Assembly (NCBI RefSeq): GCF_031457455.1
Contig: NZ_JAVDWU010000005.1
Coordinates: 310,001-374,000, forward strand
Length of the DNA stretch: 64,000 nucleotides
Source of the DNA: Hydrogenophaga palleronii_A
GTDB lineage: Bacteria > Pseudomonadota > Gammaproteobacteria > Burkholderiales > Burkholderiaceae_C
Reading direction: 5' to 3'
Part shown: piece by piece, positions 29,119 through 37,644 of the stretch
Layout of the letters: the number at the start of each line of letters is the position of its first letter
How positions within the stretch are numbered: the stretch's first letter is position 1
Program-made: the position numbers and the translations under genes
Notes under the pieces: model-generated
Seen by the model: only the letters and a program-made list of their open reading frames with translations
What the model was told of the DNA's origin: nothing
Database searches by the model: none

Positions 29119-29145
29119 GTATCGGCAGATAACCGGCCAAATTCA
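29119..29145 (-). promoter_or_regulatory. putative sigma-28 (FliA) promoter for the che operon
   Basis: On the minus strand, TGAATTTG, an 11-bp spacer and GCCGATAC: 5 of 8 and 7 of 8 matches to the flagellar sigma-28 consensus TAAAGTTT-N11-GCCGATAA. It ends about 40 bp before the CheZ-like start codon, the right distance and direction to drive the CheZ-like gene, cheY and cheA. Confidence 0.55.
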
Positions 29146-29234
29146 GCGGCATCTCTGCGCATAGGCGCAGGACAACGCGATTGACAGCGTTCTGCGGCGG
29201 TCCATTCATTCCCCCAAACAGGCCCTAGAGCGGT

Positions 29235-30374
29235 ATGAGCGAGACAAGCGACAAACCCACCGTCCGCATCCTCCATCTGGAAGACTCCCGGGTGGACCAC
29301 GCGCTCGTGAAGTTCGCCTTGCAGCGCAGCCAGCTGGCCTGTGAACTCGCCCTGGTGGACACGCTGGACGATCTCCTGCGGGAATTGGCCACGGGCAACT
29401 ACGACATCGTGCTGGCCGACTACCACCTGCCCGGATTCACCGGACTGGATGCCTGGGACCGCGCCCGTGAGACAGGCAGCGACCTGCCTTTCGTGATCCT
29501 CTCTGGCGCCATTGGTGAAGCGGCGGCGGTGGAAGCCATGCACCGGGGGGTGAGTGATTACTTGCTGAAAGACAGCATGCACCGGCTCTCGCATGTGATC
29601 GAGCGGGCTCTGGAAGTGAGCCAGACCCGCCGCGCCAAGGCCCAGGCCGATGCCGAGCTGGCCGACTCGCGCCAACGGCTGGCCGAACTGGCCGAACACC
29701 TGCAGGCATCCATCGAACAGGAGCGGGCCGACATCGCGCGTGAGATTCACGACGACATTGGCGGTGCGCTGGCCGCCGTGAAGCTCGATCTGGCCTGGGT
29801 GGGGCGGCGCGCCCGCGACGAAGACACCCTCAGCCATGTGAACACCGCCATGGAAATGCTGCAACACGCCCTGGGCGCGAGCCAGCGCATCATGATGAAC
29901 CTGCGCCCGCCGATTCTTGATCAGGGGCTGGTGGCGGCGGTGCAGTGGCTGGCATCGAGCTTCGAGCGCCGCACCGGTCTGCCCGTGGTGGTGCGACGCT
30001 CATCCGAGTACATCGACGTGCCCCATGCAGTGCAACTGGTGGCCTACCGCACCGCTCAGGAAGGGCTCACCAACATCAGCAAGCACGCGCAGGCCAGCCA
30101 TGTCGATATCGATCTCAGTGATCGCGAAGGTGTGCTCACCCTCGAAGTCACCGACAACGGCTGCGGCATGGGCCCGGATGCGCTGCGCAAGGCCAAGTCG
30201 TTCGGGCTGCTGGGTTTGAGGGAGCGTGCCGCCAAAGTGGGTGGCTGGCTCGATGTGAGCTCTTCCCCCAGTGGGACGGCGCTGATTCTTTCGGTTCCCC
30301 TGACGTCAGACGCGATGCCGGGTGAGAACGATCACAACTTACAGGAGCCTCATGATCAAAGTGATTTTGTGTGA
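29235..30374 (+). CDS. NarL-type histidine kinase with N-terminal receiver
   Basis: A 379-aa soluble protein. The receiver (about 10-128) has LHLEDSRVDHALV and DIVLADYHLPGFTG, though the switch Lys region reads YLLKDS. A coiled linker leads to HisKA_3 with EREHDDIGG-type box REIHDDIGGALAAVKLDL (His near 173) and HATPase with NISKHAQA, DNGCGMG and GLLGLRERA. The receiver-first layout means it is itself a relay target. Divergent from the CheZ-like gene; overlaps its partner regulator by 23 bp. Confidence 0.92.
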   Translation: MSETSDKPTVRILHLEDSRVDHALVKFALQRSQLACELALVDTLDDLLRELATGNYDIVLADYHLPGFTGLDAWDRARETGSDLPFVILSGAIGEAAAVEAMHRGVSDYLLKDSMHRLSHVIERALEVSQTRRAKAQADAELADSRQRLAELAEHLQASIEQERADIAREIHDDIGGALAAVKLDLAWVGRRARDEDTLSHVNTAMEMLQHALGASQRIMMNLRPPILDQGLVAAVQWLASSFERRTGLPVVVRRSSEYIDVPHAVQLVAYRTAQEGLTNISKHAQASHVDIDLSDREGVLTLEVTDNGCGMGPDALRKAKSFGLLGLRERAAKVGGWLDVSSSPSGTALILSVPLTSDAMPGENDHNLQEPHDQSDFV

Positions 30375-30981
30375 CGACCATGCGGTGGTGCGTCGTGGCA
30401 TCCGCGACACCATCTCTGAAGCCGTGGACATCCAGGTGATCGGCGAGGCCGGCAGCTACCCCGAACTGCGCGAGCAGATGCGCAAGAACCCCTGCGACGT
30501 GCTGGTGCTGGACCTGAACATGCCCGGGCGCGGTGGCCTGGAAGTGCTGGCCGCGTTGAAGGAAGAGGGCTCCACCGTGAAGACCTTGGTGGTCTCCATG
30601 TACCCCGAAGACCAGTACGCCATCCGCTGCCTGCGCGCAGGCGCCCGGGGCTACGTGAATAAGGCAGGCGAGCCGGCCGAACTGGTGGCGGCCATCCGCA
30701 CCGTGCAGCAAGGCCGAAAGTACGTCACGCCCGAAGTGGCGCAGATGCTGGTCGACACCCTGAACAAACCGGAAGACGAAGAGCTGCACGCCAGCCTGTC
30801 GGAGCGCGAACTGCAGACCCTGCAGAAGATCGCCACCGGTAAGAAGCTTTCTGAAATTGCCGAAGAACTGATGCTCAGCCCGAAAACCGTCAGCGTCTAC
30901 CGCGCCCGCGTGCTGGAAAAACTGCACCTGGCGAACAACGCCGAGCTGACGGTTTATGCCATCCGCAACGGAATTGTCTAA
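30352..30981 (+). CDS. LuxR/NarL-family response regulator
   Basis: A 209-aa two-domain regulator. The receiver has LCDDHAVVRRGI and phospho-Asp in LVLDLNMPGRGG (near 55). The C-terminal HTH (about 145-205) has LSERELQTLQKIATGKKLSEIAEELMLSPKTVSVYR. ATG 30352, with AGGAG 5 bp upstream, lies within the kinase end. It is the DNA-binding output of the preceding kinase. Targets cannot be read. Confidence 0.94.
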   Translation: MIKVILCDDHAVVRRGIRDTISEAVDIQVIGEAGSYPELREQMRKNPCDVLVLDLNMPGRGGLEVLAALKEEGSTVKTLVVSMYPEDQYAIRCLRAGARGYVNKAGEPAELVAAIRTVQQGRKYVTPEVAQMLVDTLNKPEDEELHASLSERELQTLQKIATGKKLSEIAEELMLSPKTVSVYRARVLEKLHLANNAELTVYAIRNGIV

Positions 30982-31008
30982 GAACTCCCCCTCGCTAGTG
31001 GCCGGGTC

Positions 31009-31056
31009 TTGCTCCCTCGCCCCTTTGGGGAGAGGGCGGGGGTGAGGGGCCCGCCA
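31009..31056. repeat. REP-like GC-rich hairpin element
   Basis: TCGCCCC-TTT-GGGGAGAGGGCGGGGGTGAGGGGC: a short hairpin plus a purine-rich tail, of the C(4)/G(4) type scattered in many betaproteobacterial genomes. It differs in sequence from the oriented 3'-end repeat of this window. It lies between the LuxR regulator and the MFS gene. Confidence 0.6.
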
Positions 31057-31126
31057 GCGAGGTGGCAACTTCAACGCCTGTAGGCGCCGCCCGGCAAGAA
31101 GACAGCACCTGCTCAATAATCAGGCG

Positions 31127-32707
31127 ATGTCTTCTTCCCAATCGATCTGGAGCCCCCTTCGACAGCCCGCCTTTCGCGGGCTGTGGCTTTGTGGGGCGGT
31201 GTTCTTCATCGGGGCGGGTATGCAGACCATGGCGGCTGCGTGGCTCATGGTCGAACTCACGGGGTCTTCCTTCCTGGCCGCACTGGTGCAGACGGCGGTG
31301 TTTTTGCCCATGTTCCTGCTGGCGCTGCCCGCCGGTGTGCTGGCCGACACCACCGATCGGCGGCGGCTGATTTCCGGCGCCTTGCTGGCACAAGTGGCGG
31401 CCTGTGCCCTGCTGGCGATCCTGGTGCTGGCCGGCTGGGGCGGGCCGGCTTCGGTGCTGTTTCTGGTGTTCGTCTGTGGCTGCTGCACGGCGGCCATCAC
31501 GCCGGCGTGGAATTCTTCGGTGGTGGACCCGGTGCCTCGCGCTGAATGGCCGCAGGCCATCACCGCCATCGGTATCGCCTACAACGCGGCCCGCGCCATC
31601 GGCCCCACGCTGGCCGGTCTGCTGTTTGCGCGGTTGGGTGCCGGCTGGGTGTTCATGGTGACGGTGTTCACCACGCTGGTGATGTGGGAGTCGATCCGGC
31701 GCTGGCCGCCCAAGGCGCACCCACCATCCACCTTGCCACCCGAACGCCTGTGGGGTGGCACGCTCAGCGGCCTGCGGTTTGCCTGGCACTCGCGCATCAT
31801 CCTGGCGCAACTGGTGCGGGTGATGGCGTTCAGCGCCGCCGGCTCGGCCCTGTGGGCGCTGCTGCCGGTGATCGCGCAGCGCCAGCTGGGCACCGGGGCC
31901 GAAGGTTTCGGCCTGCTCATGGGCTGCCTGGGCACCGGCGCGGTGGCCTCCGGTCTGGTGATTGGCCGGTTGCGTGCGCGCTTCTCGCTGGACAGCATCG
32001 TGGCCAGCAGCTGCGTGGCGTTCGCGTCCGTGATGGGGGTGGCCGCGTTCGTCAGCCTGCCCTGGCTGGTGTACGTAGCCATGGCTGTGGGCGGTGCGGC
32101 GTGGATGGCCACCATGTCCACCTTCAACACGGCCACGCAGGCCAGCGCGCCACCGTGGGTGCGTTCGCGCGCGGTGGCGCTGCACATCGTCTCGGCGCTC
32201 GGCGCATTCGCCATCGGCTCGGCGTTCTGGGGCGCGGTGTCCGACATCGTCGGCCTGACACCGGCCTTGGTGATCGCCGGCGTGCTCATGGCCGCCGGCC
32301 TGCTGCTGGTGCGGCCGTTTCCGCTGCGCGTGGGGGCCGACCATGAAGTGACCCAGGGCACGCCCTGGGACGAGCTGTTCCTGGAAGCCGAACCCAGCCC
32401 CGAGGCCGGCCCTGTGGCGGTGGAGGTGGGCTACCGCATCCGCCCGGGCGAAGACAAAGCCTTCCTGGACACCATCGCCCGGATGAAAGCGCCACGGCGG
32501 CGCGACGGCGCCACCTTCTGGCGTGTTTACAAAGACCTGGGCGAACCCTCGCGCTACGTGGAGCGCTTCATCGTCACTTCCTGGGCCGACTACCTTCACC
32601 AGCGCGCCCGCGCCACCATGGCTGACCGCGCCATCGAGCTGGACGTTCGCGCCTTTTTGGCACCCGGCGAGCGGGCGCTGATGTCGCACTACGTGGCCGA
32701 GCGCTGA
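31127..32707 (+). CDS. MFS transporter (MFS_3/EntS type) with C-terminal soluble domain
   Basis: A 526-aa inner-membrane protein. Twelve hydrophobic helices occupy residues ~15-400, with GVLADTTDRRRL as the MFS motif between helices 2 and 3. The last ~120 residues form a soluble domain (VAVEVGYRIRPGEDKAFLDTIARMK, then YVERFIVTSWADYLHQRAR), an alpha-beta-barrel type. This fusion is known in the MFS_3 family and is not a cloning artefact. Exporter activity is likely; the substrate is unknown. It ends facing the small membrane protein gene. Confidence 0.88.
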   Translation: MSSSQSIWSPLRQPAFRGLWLCGAVFFIGAGMQTMAAAWLMVELTGSSFLAALVQTAVFLPMFLLALPAGVLADTTDRRRLISGALLAQVAACALLAILVLAGWGGPASVLFLVFVCGCCTAAITPAWNSSVVDPVPRAEWPQAITAIGIAYNAARAIGPTLAGLLFARLGAGWVFMVTVFTTLVMWESIRRWPPKAHPPSTLPPERLWGGTLSGLRFAWHSRIILAQLVRVMAFSAAGSALWALLPVIAQRQLGTGAEGFGLLMGCLGTGAVASGLVIGRLRARFSLDSIVASSCVAFASVMGVAAFVSLPWLVYVAMAVGGAAWMATMSTFNTATQASAPPWVRSRAVALHIVSALGAFAIGSAFWGAVSDIVGLTPALVIAGVLMAAGLLLVRPFPLRVGADHEVTQGTPWDELFLEAEPSPEAGPVAVEVGYRIRPGEDKAFLDTIARMKAPRRRDGATFWRVYKDLGEPSRYVERFIVTSWADYLHQRARATMADRAIELDVRAFLAPGERALMSHYVAER

Positions 32708-32728
32708 CGACAGTGTGGGGGCGGGGCC

Positions 32729-33034
32729 TCAGAGCACCAGCATCCCCACAAACCAGGCCAGCGTCACCACCTTCCATCCCGGAGAACTCTCTGGATGGCG
32801 CCACACCGCCGCCAGCAGCAGACAGTTCCAGGGCAGTGGGGCAAAGTGCACGGCCACGGCCCAGACCGCACTCACGCCCATGGCCAGCAGCGCCAGTGCG
32901 CCCAGGCTGCCCAGCAGGTTGAGTAGCGAACCGATGACGAGCACGTGACGCCACAGCAAGACGCGCAGCGGCACGCGCGCGTGCCAAAGATCTTGCACGA
33001 ACGCCGCCATCGATGGTGCGGGAGCGGTGCTCAC
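32729..33034 (-). CDS. small hydrophobic protein, 101 aa
   Basis: Not recognised. A GTG start at 33034 overlaps the stop of the CNNM gene as GTGA, supporting translational coupling; an ATG at 33010 is the alternative. Three hydrophobic segments (about residues 21-45, 50-70, 82-101) suggest a small inner-membrane protein, ending WFVGMLVL. Coupling to a CNNM/CBS membrane protein suggests a related membrane role (inference). Confidence 0.65.
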   Translation of the reverse strand: MSTAPAPSMAAFVQDLWHARVPLRVLLWRHVLVIGSLLNLLGSLGALALLAMGVSAVWAVAVHFAPLPWNCLLLAAVWRHPESSPGWKVVTLAWFVGMLVL

Positions 33035-34356
33035 GGCGCGTTGTGATCCCTGGTGTCTATCTGGTCTTCCACCGATGCCAGCGGTGTGGCCAGCACCTTG
33101 TCGATGGTGCGACCATCCATGTCCACGATCTCCAGCCGCCAGCCTTCCCAGGTGACCGTGTCGGTGACCTTGGGCAGGCGCCCGGTGAGCAGCATCATCA
33201 TGCCGCTGAGGGTGTGGTAGCGGCCACGCTCTTCGTCGGGCACCGCGTCCAGCATCAGGCGGTCTTTGAGTTCGGGCACGGGAATGTGGCCGTCGAGCAG
33301 CCAACTGCCATCTTCGCGCTGCATCGCCCAGGAGGTTTCCGGGTCGCGGGGGCTGAACTCGCCGGTGATGGCTTCGATCAGGTCCTGCAACGTGACGATG
33401 CCCTGAACCTCGCCGTACTCGTCGATCACGAACGCCATGTGCACGTCGGACTGACGGAAGTTGTCCAGCAACTCCATGCCCGTGATGGTCTCGGGTACGT
33501 ATAGTGGCGGTTGCAGGGGCTGGTCAGAGAGGTCCCGTGAGCCGCCGCGCAGCGCCTGGGACAGCCACTTTCTGGCATTGACCACGCCCGTGAGGTTGTT
33601 CATGTCGCCACGAACCACCGGGAACCGCGCATGGTCCGAAGCTTCCACGCGGGCCATGTTGACCTCGAACGTCTCGTCGAGATCCAGCAAGACCACGTCG
33701 CTGCGCGGCACCATCAGCGAGCCGATCTGCCGGTCGTCCAGGCGGAACACATTGCGCACCATGGTGTGTTCGTGCGACTCGATCACGCCGGCGGTGGTGC
33801 CTTCGGCGAGCATGGCGTGGATCTCTTCTTCCGTGACAGCGCTGCCGCTTGATTCCTTCACACCGAGCAGGCGCAACAAACCTTTGGTGGAGATCGAGAG
33901 CAGCAGCACAAAGGGTTTGGTGGCAATGGCCAGCCAGTCGATGGGCCGGGCCACCCAACGGGCCAGCGTCTCCGGGTGCGACTGGCCGATGCGCTTGGGC
34001 ACCAGTTCACCCACCACGATGGAGAAGTAGGTGATCACCACCACCACCAGGCCGGTGGCGGCGTAGGCGCTGTACGGAGTGGGGACGCCGATGACGGTCA
34101 GCCACGTGGCCAGCGGTGCGGCCAGCGCCGCCTCTCCCACGATGCCGTTGAGCACACCGATGGAGGTGATGCCGATCTGGATGGTGGAGAGAAAACGCGT
34201 CGGGTCTTCGCCGAGCTTGACGGCGGCCACGGCCGACTTGTCGCCTTCGTCAACAAGTTTTTGCAGGCGCACCTTGCGGGCGGAAACCAGCGCCAACTCC
34301 GACATGGCGAACAGGCCATTGAGCAGAATCAGCGCGAACAGTATGGCAATTTCCAT
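33031..34356 (-). CDS. CNNM/CBS-domain membrane protein (hemolysin C/CorC-like family)
   Basis: A 441-aa protein with the DUF21/CNNM transmembrane domain (about 1-200, starting MEIAILFALILLNGLFAMSELALVS), two CBS domains (about 215-335, with MVPRSDVVLLDLDE and GIVTLQDLIEAITGE), and a C-terminal CorC/HlyC transporter-associated domain (about 350-430). The family takes part in divalent cation (Mg2+/Co2+) homeostasis or export, despite the historic hemolysin name. It follows uppP by 45 bp on the same strand. Confidence 0.9.
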   Translation of the reverse strand: MEIAILFALILLNGLFAMSELALVSARKVRLQKLVDEGDKSAVAAVKLGEDPTRFLSTIQIGITSIGVLNGIVGEAALAAPLATWLTVIGVPTPYSAYAATGLVVVVITYFSIVVGELVPKRIGQSHPETLARWVARPIDWLAIATKPFVLLLSISTKGLLRLLGVKESSGSAVTEEEIHAMLAEGTTAGVIESHEHTMVRNVFRLDDRQIGSLMVPRSDVVLLDLDETFEVNMARVEASDHARFPVVRGDMNNLTGVVNARKWLSQALRGGSRDLSDQPLQPPLYVPETITGMELLDNFRQSDVHMAFVIDEYGEVQGIVTLQDLIEAITGEFSPRDPETSWAMQREDGSWLLDGHIPVPELKDRLMLDAVPDEERGRYHTLSGMMMLLTGRLPKVTDTVTWEGWRLEIVDMDGRTIDKVLATPLASVEDQIDTRDHNAP

Positions 34357-34401
34357 GATGGTGAGGGTGAGTGAGCAGGTGAATATGGCGATGAAAGGTG
34401 G

Positions 34402-35241
34402 TCAGACCGGGCTGAGGATGCCCGCGCCCAGCAACCCGAATACCAGCAGACCGAGCGCAATGCGATAGACCACGAAGGGCATGTAGCTGCGTGTGGACAC
34501 CAGCTTGAGGAACCAGACGATGACGCCATAGCCGACAACGAATGCCACCACCGTGGCCAGCGCGGTGGGCCCGGGGGCGATGGGGCTGCCGTGTTCCCAA
34601 CTGCGGTAGAGCTGGTAGAAGCCCGATGCCAGCACGGCGGGGATGGCCAGCAGGAACGAGTAGCGTGCGGCCGCCTCGCGGGTGTAGCCCATGAGCAGGC
34701 CGGCCGTGATGGTGCCGCCAGACCTGGAAACGCCCGGAATCAGCGCCATGGCCTGTGCCAGGCCGAACAGCAGGCCATGACCCCAGGTGAGCTGATTCAA
34801 ATGCCGTTCGCGCGCGCTGAAACGGTCGGCCAGGCCGAGGATGAGCCCGAAGCCGATCAGCATGGCCGCGGTGATGTACAGGTTGCGAAGGTGGGTTTCG
34901 ATCGCATCCTTGAACACCAGCCCCAGCACCGCAATGGGCAGCGTGCCGACGATGATCAGCCAGCCCATGCGGGCATCCGGGTCTCGCGGCCCCCGGGTCT
35001 GTGTGAGCGAACGCCACCAGGCCAGGAAGATGCGCACGATGTCGTGGCGGAAGTACAGCAGCACCGCCGCTTCCGTGCCGATCTGTGTGATGGCGGTGAA
35101 AGCGGCGCCGGGATCGCCGCCTGAGGGCAGCAGCGGGCCAATGATGCGCAGGTGCGCGCTGGAAGAGATCGGCAGGAACTCCGTCAGGCCCTGGATCAAC
35201 CCCAGAAAGGCCGCTTCTGCCCATGCTTGTAGGCCGCTCAT
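34402..35241 (-). CDS. uppP: undecaprenyl-diphosphatase UppP (BacA)
   Basis: A 279-aa polytopic membrane enzyme that dephosphorylates undecaprenyl diphosphate to recycle the peptidoglycan lipid carrier; overexpression is linked to bacitracin resistance. The key motifs GLTEFLPISSSAHL (about 18-31, with the active Glu and Ser) and PGVSRSGGT are present, with about eight hydrophobic helices. The ATG at 35241 gives the usual length. 232 bp of gene-free sequence lies upstream. Confidence 0.95.
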   Translation of the reverse strand: MSGLQAWAEAAFLGLIQGLTEFLPISSSAHLRIIGPLLPSGGDPGAAFTAITQIGTEAAVLLYFRHDIVRIFLAWWRSLTQTRGPRDPDARMGWLIIVGTLPIAVLGLVFKDAIETHLRNLYITAAMLIGFGLILGLADRFSARERHLNQLTWGHGLLFGLAQAMALIPGVSRSGGTITAGLLMGYTREAAARYSFLLAIPAVLASGFYQLYRSWEHGSPIAPGPTALATVVAFVVGYGVIVWFLKLVSTRSYMPFVVYRIALGLLVFGLLGAGILSPV

Positions 35242-35473
35242 GGCACAAGCGGTGCCGTTGGGAGGACACAGTGTATGGGTTCAGGCGGTGCGAGCAGGTG
35301 GAACCTGGTGCGTGTTCGGGGTGGCTTCATGGTGGGTTGCGAGGAATGGCTGGACAAGGAAAGGAACGAGGTGCCATCGCGTCTGCTCTGGGGCACCGGC
35401 CGCGTGAGCTGGTCGGCTCGGTGGTGTGGCCAGGTGGCAGTGGCGCCCTACGGGGCAGGGCGCGTGCAAGCGT

Positions 35474-35827
35474 TTAGGCGCCGGTTGCCCTGGGTGGCCG
35501 CAATGGGGTGTCCAGCGAAGGGGGCGCCCTGTGCGCAGCCAGATACTGGATGGCGCGCCCAGGCTCTACCGGCTGGCGCAGGACCGACACCAGACGGGGA
35601 AGGGTGTCGGGCAGATCGGGCAGATCATCCATCAGCCCATGCGTGAATGGCAGCGGAGCAGATGTCGAAGCATGGGCGCCGCTGCAGAATTCCGGTGCCA
35701 ACGCAGACGACGACGCAGCGATCCATGTGGCCTGCGCTGTTGCCTGCGGGGCAGCTTCGCCCAAAGAAAACGCGCTCACATTCAGAACGAAATGGAGCGC
35801 GAAGAACGCAATGAGCCAGCGGTGCAT
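35474..35827 (-). CDS. small secreted hypothetical protein, 117 aa
   Basis: Not recognised. The N-terminus MHRWLIAFFALHFVLNVSAF is a good signal peptide or anchor, followed by an Ala/Ser/Pro-rich, disordered-looking region. There are conserved-looking LPDLPDTLPRLVSVL residues near 67-85. No metal or catalytic motif. It stands alone; its ~230-bp surroundings on either side hold no other gene. Confidence 0.55.
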   Translation of the reverse strand: MHRWLIAFFALHFVLNVSAFSLGEAAPQATAQATWIAASSSALAPEFCSGAHASTSAPLPFTHGLMDDLPDLPDTLPRLVSVLRQPVEPGRAIQYLAAHRAPPSLDTPLRPPRATGA

Positions 35828-36041
35828 GGTTGTTGCAGTATAGCCAAGGCCCCCTGGGCCGCGCGTTGCAGGCCGACAGAACGATTGCAGCTTGCCCTGC
35901 TCCCCTTTTGGCAGAGCGATGTGTGCACTGGGGTGCCTGCAGGGTGGCTGGTGGTGCGATTTGCATCAACAGTGGGCCGGGAGTTTCAGGCGTTGAGGGG
36001 TGCCATACTGGCCCGTCATCGACCACTCTCAGAGGTACCCC

Positions 36042-36743
36042 ATGCGCGGCATGCTCGATTTCAGTTCGTGGTCCACTGTGCTGACCACGGTGCTCAGCCT
36101 TGTGCTGGTGTCCCTTGTGTTTGTTGGCATTCGCCTCTTGTTCATGCAGACGTTTCAACGTCGCCGCGAACGCGAGAACCGCCAGATCAACGAGCGTCTG
36201 AAGGTGCTGATCGCTGCCTACAAGACCCTGGGTGGATCGTTCACCGGTGTCTTGACGGTGGATCCGGCGCACCTGCGGGACCTGCGACAAGGTGTTGCCC
36301 CGGACGACGGGACGGATCTGGACACCATCGCCAGCGCGTCAGAACGCCGCAGACGCATACGCGATTCGGTCGAGGCAGCGCTCTCTGATGTCATCCTGCT
36401 GGGCACCGAAGAACAGGTGCAGCTTGCAGCACATGCCGCCAACGAAATGGTGATGGGGCGCAATGTTGAGGTGGCTGCGCTGGTGGTCTCACTCCGGGAT
36501 TTCATCCGCCAGGCCCTTGATCTGACCCCTGTGCCGCCTGGCACTGTGGTTCCCAACCAGGGGCCATTGCGAGTGAATGCAGGCGGGGGTAGCGCCCGGC
36601 GCGGTGGAGGTGCCGAAGCACGCGGCGGGCGAGGTGGCGGGGGTGCTGGTGGAGGTGGTGCCGGCATGGGGATCGGTGTGGGCGTGGGCACCGAGGGTGC
36701 TGCGTCGGCAGCAGGCACCAGCCGGGTGGGCGACACGAGCTGA
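36042..36743 (+). CDS. membrane-anchored hypothetical protein with Gly-rich tail, 233 aa
   Basis: One membrane segment (about 10-33), then a basic juxtamembrane stretch RRRERENRQINERLK, a helical domain with SGSFTGVL-like and AALSDVILLGTEEQVQLAAHAANEMV segments, and a low-complexity tail (about 185-233) that is almost entirely Gly, Ala and Arg. ATG 36042 follows AGAGG. The family was not named. Cytoplasmic helical domain, single-pass topology. It ends 13 bp from the convergent gene. Confidence 0.7.
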   Translation: MRGMLDFSSWSTVLTTVLSLVLVSLVFVGIRLLFMQTFQRRRERENRQINERLKVLIAAYKTLGGSFTGVLTVDPAHLRDLRQGVAPDDGTDLDTIASASERRRRIRDSVEAALSDVILLGTEEQVQLAAHAANEMVMGRNVEVAALVVSLRDFIRQALDLTPVPPGTVVPNQGPLRVNAGGGSARRGGGAEARGGRGGGGAGGGGAGMGIGVGVGTEGAASAAGTSRVGDTS

Positions 36744-36756
36744 AACTTGAATCGCT

Positions 36757-37644
36757 TCAACGGGGAAGCTGGCGCACCGAAGTGAACTCGTAGGTCAGCG
36801 ACTGGATCGTTCCGCGCCAGTAAGGTTTACGACCGCCTTCTTCAGGCGGCAGCAGCCAGGCCACTTCACCCGTCAGGGGAATCTGCATGCCGTCACGCTC
36901 CTGGTAGTTTGACCATCGGCCTTCCCACGGTCGCATGTCGATCTTCCCGCCCACCGTTCGTCCGCGTGCTTCTGACCGCACCGATTCGATCAAACCTTGT
37001 GCATTGAAGGTGAAAGTCAGCGTGAGCGCCAGCGCGCCGTCGGTCAGGGTAGCTCTGGCAGATTGTTCGTCTACCGCTTCCCACAACACGCCCTGGCTCG
37101 GCAGCAGGGCGGTGGGGTACCAGGCCGCTTCGGCAAAGAAGCGCATCAGCTCGCCTTCAGCCACCTCACCTGTACCGCGCAAGTCCAGCAGTGTGAACAG
37201 GCCGAGCATGGCGGGATGCAGAATGCCTTCGCCGGCAATGTAGGCGTCGTGCACCCGCACGCCCAGTCCCGGCAACACCTTGATGTGGGCATCCCACACA
37301 AAGCCCGGCCGCCGTGTCACCACGCGCTGAAGGGATGTGAACGGCTTCCAGTTGTCGACGCTCTCACCCATGTTGAACATGCCGGTGTGATCCACCGACG
37401 CGGCCGTGACGATGGGCACACCGTCGCGCAGTGCAGCACGGAAGTAGCGTTGCACCACCGGTGGCAGGTTCTGGATCTCTTGCGCATCGAATCGCGCGGC
37501 ATTGGGCGCCAGCTTTGCCACCTCCAGCCGATCCATCAGGGACTCGGTCAAGCCACGCCATTTCCACTCGCCGAACACCGTGAGCGCGACAAATGCCAGC
37601 GCGCTGATCAGCAGGATGCCCAATGCGATCTTCAAGAATCCCAT
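36757..37644 (-). CDS. DUF6920-type protein, membrane-anchored, 295 aa
   Basis: An N-terminal membrane anchor (about 4-25) precedes a domain with LPPVVQRYFRAAL, HTGMFN, FVWDAHIKVLPGLGVRVHDAYIAGEG and MRFFAEAAWYPTALLPS. This matches a widespread family of uncharacterised proteins (called DUF6920; assignment from memory, moderate certainty). The fold probably resembles a lipid- or lipoprotein-binding barrel. It overlaps the CPBP gene by 13 bp, so the two are co-transcribed. Confidence 0.7.
   Translation of the reverse strand: MGFLKIALGILLISALAFVALTVFGEWKWRGLTESLMDRLEVAKLAPNAARFDAQEIQNLPPVVQRYFRAALRDGVPIVTAASVDHTGMFNMGESVDNWKPFTSLQRVVTRRPGFVWDAHIKVLPGLGVRVHDAYIAGEGILHPAMLGLFTLLDLRGTGEVAEGELMRFFAEAAWYPTALLPSQGVLWEAVDEQSARATLTDGALALTLTFTFNAQGLIESVRSEARGRTVGGKIDMRPWEGRWSNYQERDGMQIPLTGEVAWLLPPEEGGRKPYWRGTIQSLTYEFTSVRQLPR

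Noticed and set aside
31009..31056. REP-like element counted as another copy of the oriented 3'-end family
   Set aside because: It lacks the CCGGC hairpin, the outer stem and the GAAGCGGCGCGGGGG tail; it belongs to a different, common C4/G4 repeat type.
30995..32689. 564-codon minus-strand frame opposite the MFS gene
   Set aside because: Low-complexity Arg/Gly/His translation, no start signal; the plus strand encodes a normal MFS protein.
32230..32707. MFS C-terminal soluble domain as a novel fusion
   Set aside because: Members of the MFS_3 family are known to carry such a C-terminal domain, so it is not unusual.
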